64,000 bases of DNA. Source: Natrinema hispanicum (GTDB lineage Archaea; Halobacteriota; Halobacteria; Halobacteriales; Natrialbaceae). This document shows, piece by piece, positions 60,196 to 64,000 of the stretch; position 1 is the stretch's first letter, and every line of letters starts with the position of its first letter. The notes below the pieces were generated by a model. It did not search any database, was not told where the DNA came from, and saw only the letters and a program-made list of their open reading frames with translations. The position numbers and the translations under genes are program-made. The stretch spans positions 806,001 to 870,000 of the forward strand of contig NZ_SHMP01000003.1 of assembly GCF_004217335.1 (NCBI RefSeq), read 5' to 3'.

Positions 60196-60756
60196 ATGGC
60201 ACAAGATGCGCATATCTCCCGGCGGCGGATGCTTCAGCTGACAGGTGTCGCGGCGTCGACAGCGCTTGTCGCCGGTTGCGGTGGTGGTGGTGGTGGGAAT
60301 GGCGGAAATGGCGGTAACGGCGGTGGTGGTGGCATAGAGATCGAGCCCGGTACAGCGATCGAATTCGATGGGCAGACGTCCGGGTGGGAAGGGCTTGCAC
60401 CCTCGGCGATCGAGGGCGAGGTGAACCCGACGCTGATTCTCCAAGAAGGAGAAACGTACGAGATCGGCTGGACGACTGGTGACGGTGCCGAGCACAATAT
60501 CGAAATCCGTGATGAAAACGACGAAGTCATCGACGACCTCGCGACGGAGGTCGTCACTGAACCCCAAGACCAGTGGCTCGAGTTCGAGGCCAGCCCCGAG
60601 ATGGTTACGTACATCTGTCAGGTCCATCCAACGACGATGATCGGTGATCTGCAAGTCGAAAGCGGCGGCGGTGGCGGCGGTGGCGGCGGGAATGAAACCG
60701 GAAACGAAACTGAAAACGAAACTGGAAACGAGACCGGCGGAAACACGACCGGCTAA
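60196..60756 (+). CDS. Blue-copper (halocyanin-like) Tat lipoprotein
   Basis: 186 residues. Tat twin-Arg SRRRMLQLTG and lipobox LVAGC (Cys28) direct a lipid-anchored extracellular protein. A Gly/Asn-rich linker (29-46) is followed by a cupredoxin domain with copper ligands His100 (AEHNIEI), Cys141, His144 and Met148 (YICQVHPTTM). The C-terminal tail has five N-x-T sequons. It likely shuttles electrons between respiratory complexes. The diheme cytochrome at 16.9 kb is another extracytoplasmic carrier in this window. Confidence 0.9.
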   Translation: MAQDAHISRRRMLQLTGVAASTALVAGCGGGGGGNGGNGGNGGGGGIEIEPGTAIEFDGQTSGWEGLAPSAIEGEVNPTLILQEGETYEIGWTTGDGAEHNIEIRDENDEVIDDLATEVVTEPQDQWLEFEASPEMVTYICQVHPTTMIGDLQVESGGGGGGGGGNETGNETENETGNETGGNTTG

Positions 60757-61037
60757 CAACTGCGACTTTCGCAGCTCGTGGCAGTTTCGGGGTGACGCTA
60801 CGGACTCAGCGTGCCCTCCTCGAGATACGAAAGCCGAGAGCGACGATATTGTGTTGCCGGATCGACCCCTCACTGCGTGTGACCTGCCGTCGTTCTTTAA
60901 GTGCCTCTGGTCACAAGGTGAAGATACGACGGGAGAACGGATCCTTCTCGGACAGCTTCGACCGCAGAGCATTGCTTCTCGGCGACGTCGTTCAAAACCG
61001 GCTTCCCTCGTGTGGTCAGGGGACAGACTGTCAGTGG

Positions 61038-61724
61038 CTACGATAACCGATCCGCCAGATCATCGAGTCCGTCGGCGATCAGATCGGGGTCTGCGCCGAA
61101 GGGGTCCCACGGCGTTGCCTTTCGGTCGAGCCAGACGCCTTGCATACCGGCATGGATCGCTCCCTGTACGTCGAACCACAGCGCCGAGACGTGGGCGAGT
61201 TCGTCGATCGGCGTCCCCGTCCGACCGGCGGCGTGGCGGTAGAGATCGGGATCGGGTTTGAACGTCTCGAGTTCGTCGGCGCTGATCGTATCGACGACGA
61301 GATCCGCGATGCCGGCGTGGTCGACCATCGAATCGAGCATCTCTGGATTGCCGTTTGAGAGGACGTATGTGTCGTAGCCGGCTTCGTGCAACCGCTCGAT
61401 GCTCGTTCGCACGTCGTCGAAGACCTCGAGTTCGTGGTACACTTCGAGGATTGCCTCGCGGTCGGCGGCGGACACGTCGAGCCCGTGGGCCGCGAGCGCG
61501 TAGGCGAGCGCGTCCCGATTGATCTCGTAGAACGTCTCGTAGTCCTCGAGGTGGTTCGCGACGAGCGTATACTGCATCGAGCGCTCCCGCCACGTCTGCG
61601 AGATCGGTGTTGGGTCGTCGATGTCGGCGTGTTCCGTGAGCGCGGCTGCGGTTGCATCGACGTCGACGAGCGTGCTGTAGGAGTCGAACGTGACCGTCGT
61701 GGTGCGGTCGGGATCGAACGCCAT
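61038..61724 (-). CDS. HAD-type haloacid dehalogenase-like hydrolase
   Basis: 228 residues. HAD motifs: I VTFDSYSTLVDVD (nucleophile Asp14), II YVLSNGNPEML, III FKPDPDLYRHA and IV HVSALWFDVQGAIHAG. This is the type II haloacid-dehalogenase subgroup (L-2-haloacids to 2-hydroxyacids), but many members act on phosphate esters. The ATG at 61724 gives the standard N-terminus. Upstream is AT-poor without a clear promoter. Confidence 0.88.
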   Translation of the reverse strand: MAFDPDRTTTVTFDSYSTLVDVDATAAALTEHADIDDPTPISQTWRERSMQYTLVANHLEDYETFYEINRDALAYALAAHGLDVSAADREAILEVYHELEVFDDVRTSIERLHEAGYDTYVLSNGNPEMLDSMVDHAGIADLVVDTISADELETFKPDPDLYRHAAGRTGTPIDELAHVSALWFDVQGAIHAGMQGVWLDRKATPWDPFGADPDLIADGLDDLADRLS

Positions 61725-61849
61725 GGCGGCAGTATGTTGGGGAGTGGCAAGAACGTGGGCCGTTCGTTCTGTCGTCAAACCGGTCGACCGAGAGTCTGAT
61801 CGCCGGATCGACCGAAGCCGCTTAGTACGACCACCGACTGGTATCGTGC

Positions 61850-62515
61850 GTGAATTCCTCGAATTGGCGGACCTACCTCGTGACGCAGGCGTCGCTGTCG
61901 GGCGATCGGACGACGCCGGAGATCGTTCGTGCGGCCATCGACGGCGGGATCGACGCCGTCCAGTTGCGCGAAAAGGAGACGAGCGCTCGCTCGCGATACG
62001 AACTCGGCCGCGAGTTGCGCGAACTCACGGCTGCGGCGGGTGTCGATTTGATCGTCAACGACCGGATCGACATCGCACAGGCGATCGACGCCGACGGTGT
62101 CCACGTCGGCCAGTCGGACCTGCCGGTCGAGGCCGCCCGCGACTTGCTCGGCCCGGACGCGATCGTCGGCTGTTCGGCGTCGACAGTTGCCGCCGCTCGA
62201 GCAGCGGAAGCCGACGGGGCGGACTATCTCGGCGTCGGAGCCGTCTACGGCACGTCCTCGAAGGACGTCGACGACGCGAAGGATGGCGTCGGCCCGGAGC
62301 GGATCGCCGCGATCGCCGATGCGGTCTCGATCCCGATCGTCGGCATCGGCGGGATTACGGCCGACAACGCGGAGGCAGTCGTCGAGGCGGGTGCGTCCGG
62401 CGTTGCCGTCGTCAGCGAGATCACGGCGGCCTCACAGCCCCGTGTCGCGACCGAGACGCTCACTGATGTCATCGAAACTACAAAGTCGGTTGCTACCGGA
62501 GAACACGGACGATGA
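61850..62515 (+). CDS. thiE: Thiamine-phosphate synthase
   Basis: 221 residues from GTG. ThiE joins HMP-diphosphate and the thiazole phosphate into thiamine phosphate. Motifs: YLVTQASLSGDR, AVQLREKETSAR, LIVNDRIDIAQAIDADGVHVGQSDLP and GIGGITADNAEAVVEAGASGVAVVS. A TATA-like CTTAGTACG about 25 bp upstream supports the GTG start. The stop overlaps thiM (ATGA). Thiamine riboswitch features are not evident upstream. Confidence 0.95.
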   Translation: MNSSNWRTYLVTQASLSGDRTTPEIVRAAIDGGIDAVQLREKETSARSRYELGRELRELTAAAGVDLIVNDRIDIAQAIDADGVHVGQSDLPVEAARDLLGPDAIVGCSASTVAAARAAEADGADYLGVGAVYGTSSKDVDDAKDGVGPERIAAIADAVSIPIVGIGGITADNAEAVVEAGASGVAVVSEITAASQPRVATETLTDVIETTKSVATGEHGR

Positions 62516-63342
62516 GTGTAACCGACATCGCCGCCGCCGACCTCACGGACTCGATCCGGACGGTTCGCGGGACCGAACCGCTCGTTCAGTCGTTGACCAA
62601 CACGGTGACGATCAACGACGTCGCGAACGTGATCCTCCACTGGGGTGGGCTGCCGGTGATGGCCGATTCGCCCGGTGACGCTGGCGAAATGGCCGCTCTC
62701 TCGAGTGCCCTTCTGATCAATACCGGCCAGATACCGGACGACCGCGTCGAGGCGATGCACGAAGCCGGCCGGAACGCCAACGAGCGCGACATTCCGGTCA
62801 TCCTCGACCCGGTCGGCGTCGGGTCGACACCCTCGCGCGAGGCGGTCGCCGAGAGTCTGCTCTCGGAGATCGAGTTCACCGCGATCAAGGGCAACTACGG
62901 CGAGATCGCCGCGCTCACGGGCGTCGAAGCTGAGGTCAAGGGCGTCGAATCGGTCGGCGACTACGAGGACATCGAGCGGACGGCCAGTTCGCTCGCCGAA
63001 TCGACCGACGCACTCGTCGTTGCCTCCGGCGTCGATGACGTCGTCGCGGACGCCGACGGCGCGGTCCGACTCGCTGCCGGCCACGAGATGCTCGGCGAGG
63101 TCGTCGGCACCGGCTGCATGCTCGGTGCGACCGTCGCGACCTTCTGTGCCGCCCTCGAGAATCCCCACGAAGCCGCCGTCCACGGTACGCTCGCATTCGG
63201 TCTCGCCGGCGAGCTGGCAGGTGAGATGGACCATACGGGGCCGGGCAGCTACCGGACGAACTTCCGCGACGCCGTCGCCGATATGACGGCCGACACCGCC
63301 GCCGAGTTCGATCTCGAGGACCAACTCGAGCCAGTGCTCTGA
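62512..63342 (+). CDS. thiM: Hydroxyethylthiazole kinase
   Basis: 276 residues. ThiM phosphorylates 4-methyl-5-(2-hydroxyethyl)thiazole, giving the thiazole partner for ThiE. Motifs: PLVQSLTNTVTINDVANVIL, VILDPVGVGSTPSR, IKGNYGEIAALTG and EVVGTGCMLGATVATFCAA (catalytic Cys and anion hole). Co-translated with thiE, so this is a thiazole salvage and coupling operon. Confidence 0.95.
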   Translation: MSVTDIAAADLTDSIRTVRGTEPLVQSLTNTVTINDVANVILHWGGLPVMADSPGDAGEMAALSSALLINTGQIPDDRVEAMHEAGRNANERDIPVILDPVGVGSTPSREAVAESLLSEIEFTAIKGNYGEIAALTGVEAEVKGVESVGDYEDIERTASSLAESTDALVVASGVDDVVADADGAVRLAAGHEMLGEVVGTGCMLGATVATFCAALENPHEAAVHGTLAFGLAGELAGEMDHTGPGSYRTNFRDAVADMTADTAAEFDLEDQLEPVL

Positions 63343-63431
63343 GTGTGAGCCACCCTCGTCTCCGCAGGCGTCGTGTTCTCGAGTCGACAGGTGTTGAAAC
63401 AGTTTTGACACCTCTGGACGAACTACTTCGT

Positions 63432-63704
63432 ATGGCCCGAGACGAACTCGAGACCGCGGCCGAATCGATCCGACAGGCAGCCGACGCTGCGTCCGACGAT
63501 GAGGCGCGAGAACGGCTCACGAATCAGGCGGCGAAGTTCGAGGACTACGCCGATGCCGACCGCGGCCCGGACCACGGCCAGCTCGCACGCCACGAACACG
63601 TTCTAAACGACATCGCGGACGACGAGGGCGGTGCCGTCGCATCGACTCTCGAGGACGCACTCGAGTCGATCAGTGCGTTCCGGGAGACGGTCGAGGGCGT
63701 GTAG
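63432..63704 (+). CDS. Small helical haloarchaeal protein (DUF7553-like)
   Basis: 90 residues starting MARDELETAAESIRQAADAA, mostly amphipathic helix with an HGQLARHEHVLNDIADDE motif in the middle. It resembles short haloarchaeal four-helix proteins annotated as DUF7553. Acidic, soluble, no catalytic site visible. The ATG at 63432 excludes an Arg/Thr-rich extension. Function unknown. Confidence 0.7.
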   Translation: MARDELETAAESIRQAADAASDDEARERLTNQAAKFEDYADADRGPDHGQLARHEHVLNDIADDEGGAVASTLEDALESISAFRETVEGV

Positions 63705-63783
63705 GGCACTCGAGGCGGTTCGTGATCGTCCATTGCGACGGTCGAGACGCCAGCTCGAAACCGGAAGTCGGCAATCGAGAGGG

Positions 63784-64000
63784 TTAGCAGACCGGCTTCG
63801 GGTTTGCGCCCATCGCCTCGAGTGACTCGACGTACTCGTCGTAGGCGGCCTCGATCGCGCTCGCTGCGGCGTCCTCGGCACGATCCCAGTCGTCGTCGGT
63901 CTCACAGACCGTCTCGAGCAGCGATTTCGCGCGCTCGAGTTGGTCGTCTAAATCCGCGCCGAACTCGCGGAACAGGCTGGCGGTCTGTGGGTCGGCGTCG
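63784..64000 (-). CDS. Partial helical protein (start beyond window)
   Basis: The minus-strand frame is open from the window edge (64000) to a TAA at 63784-63786. The visible 71 residues read ...SLFREFGADLDDQLERAK, followed by WDRAEDAAASAIEAAYDEYV and the C-terminus MGANPKPVC. Acidic and helical, with haloarchaeal codon use. The N-terminus is off the window and I do not recognise a family. Confidence 0.6.
   Translation of the reverse strand, partial: DADPQTASLFREFGADLDDQLERAKSLLETVCETDDDWDRAEDAAASAIEAAYDEYVESLEAMGANPKPVC

Noticed and set aside
60919..61046. 42-residue GTG-started frame before the HAD gene
   Set aside because: Has a TTTAAG box about 21 bp upstream, but the sequence (Arg/Gly/Cys mix) has no recognisable pattern and overlaps the end of the HAD gene; kept out for lack of support.

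Overview
The window is chromosomal DNA from a halophilic archaeon of class Halobacteria, most likely a Natrinema/Haloterrigena-like member of Natrialbales. Evidence: GC-rich DNA, acidic proteins rich in Asp/Glu, many start codons 23-30 bp downstream of a TATA-like box (leaderless transcripts), few Shine-Dalgarno sites, and archaeal information-processing genes (RadA, NMD3, eL39/eL31/eL20, aIF6, prefoldin alpha, FtsY). The genus is inference; no rRNA gene is present to test it.

Layout. 1-3.95 kb: small haloarchaeal genes, including a two-gene unit (1171-2885) preceded by two iron-box-like palindromes, then a PHP phosphoesterase. 3.95-10.2 kb: a RecJ-like DHH nuclease and tetrapyrrole genes hemC-cobA-hemD and hemL, with a truncated haemoglobin between; hemB lies at 21.9-22.9 kb. 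10.4-19.7 kb: a cytochrome c maturation (system I) region in several blocks: ccmE-ccmA-ccmB; a secreted beta-sandwich protein with ccmF and a CcmG-like thioredoxin; a diheme lipoprotein cytochrome c; ccdA-ccmC-ccmD. CcmH was not found. Haem precursor supply, haem export/attachment and a c-type cytochrome are thus grouped.

19.8-24.9 kb: an ammonium transporter fused to a PII domain, hemB, a zinc-type ferredoxin with a tiny zinc-ribbon neighbour, a second PHP protein and a DUF5789-type protein. 24.86-25.91 kb is a repeat-rich scar: palindromic array, truncated gene, internally deleted IS200/IS605-like remnant and a 109-bp inverted-repeat element. 25.9-36.2 kb: conserved haloarchaeal genes, a tRNA-like sequence, an XPD-type helicase, an HTH regulator, a 28-residue membrane peptide, and a taw2-like gene overlapping nmd3.

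36.5-53.2 kb: htpX-pspAB (membrane stress), membrane proteins, a beta-propeller protein, radA, Fe-S assembly (sufU, sufS), a module of HTH regulator, two related three-helix membrane proteins and a sensor-domain protein facing an ABC exporter, then DUF424, TPR, FAD-oxidoreductase and thpR genes. 53.3-64 kb: an exported HExxH protein, the eL39-eL31-aIF6 ... eL20-pfdA-ftsY translation/secretion cluster, a blue-copper lipoprotein, a HAD hydrolase, and thiE-thiM.

The main unexplained structure lies in repeats. One is an ~82-bp inverted-repeat family with termini ATACGG...CCGTAT (four full copies plus fragments, mostly at gene ends). The other is a 110-bp family with 14-bp terminal inverted repeats (two copies 25 kb apart, one apparently inserted into a copy of the first family). 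No CRISPR array, rRNA operon or intact transposase gene was seen.
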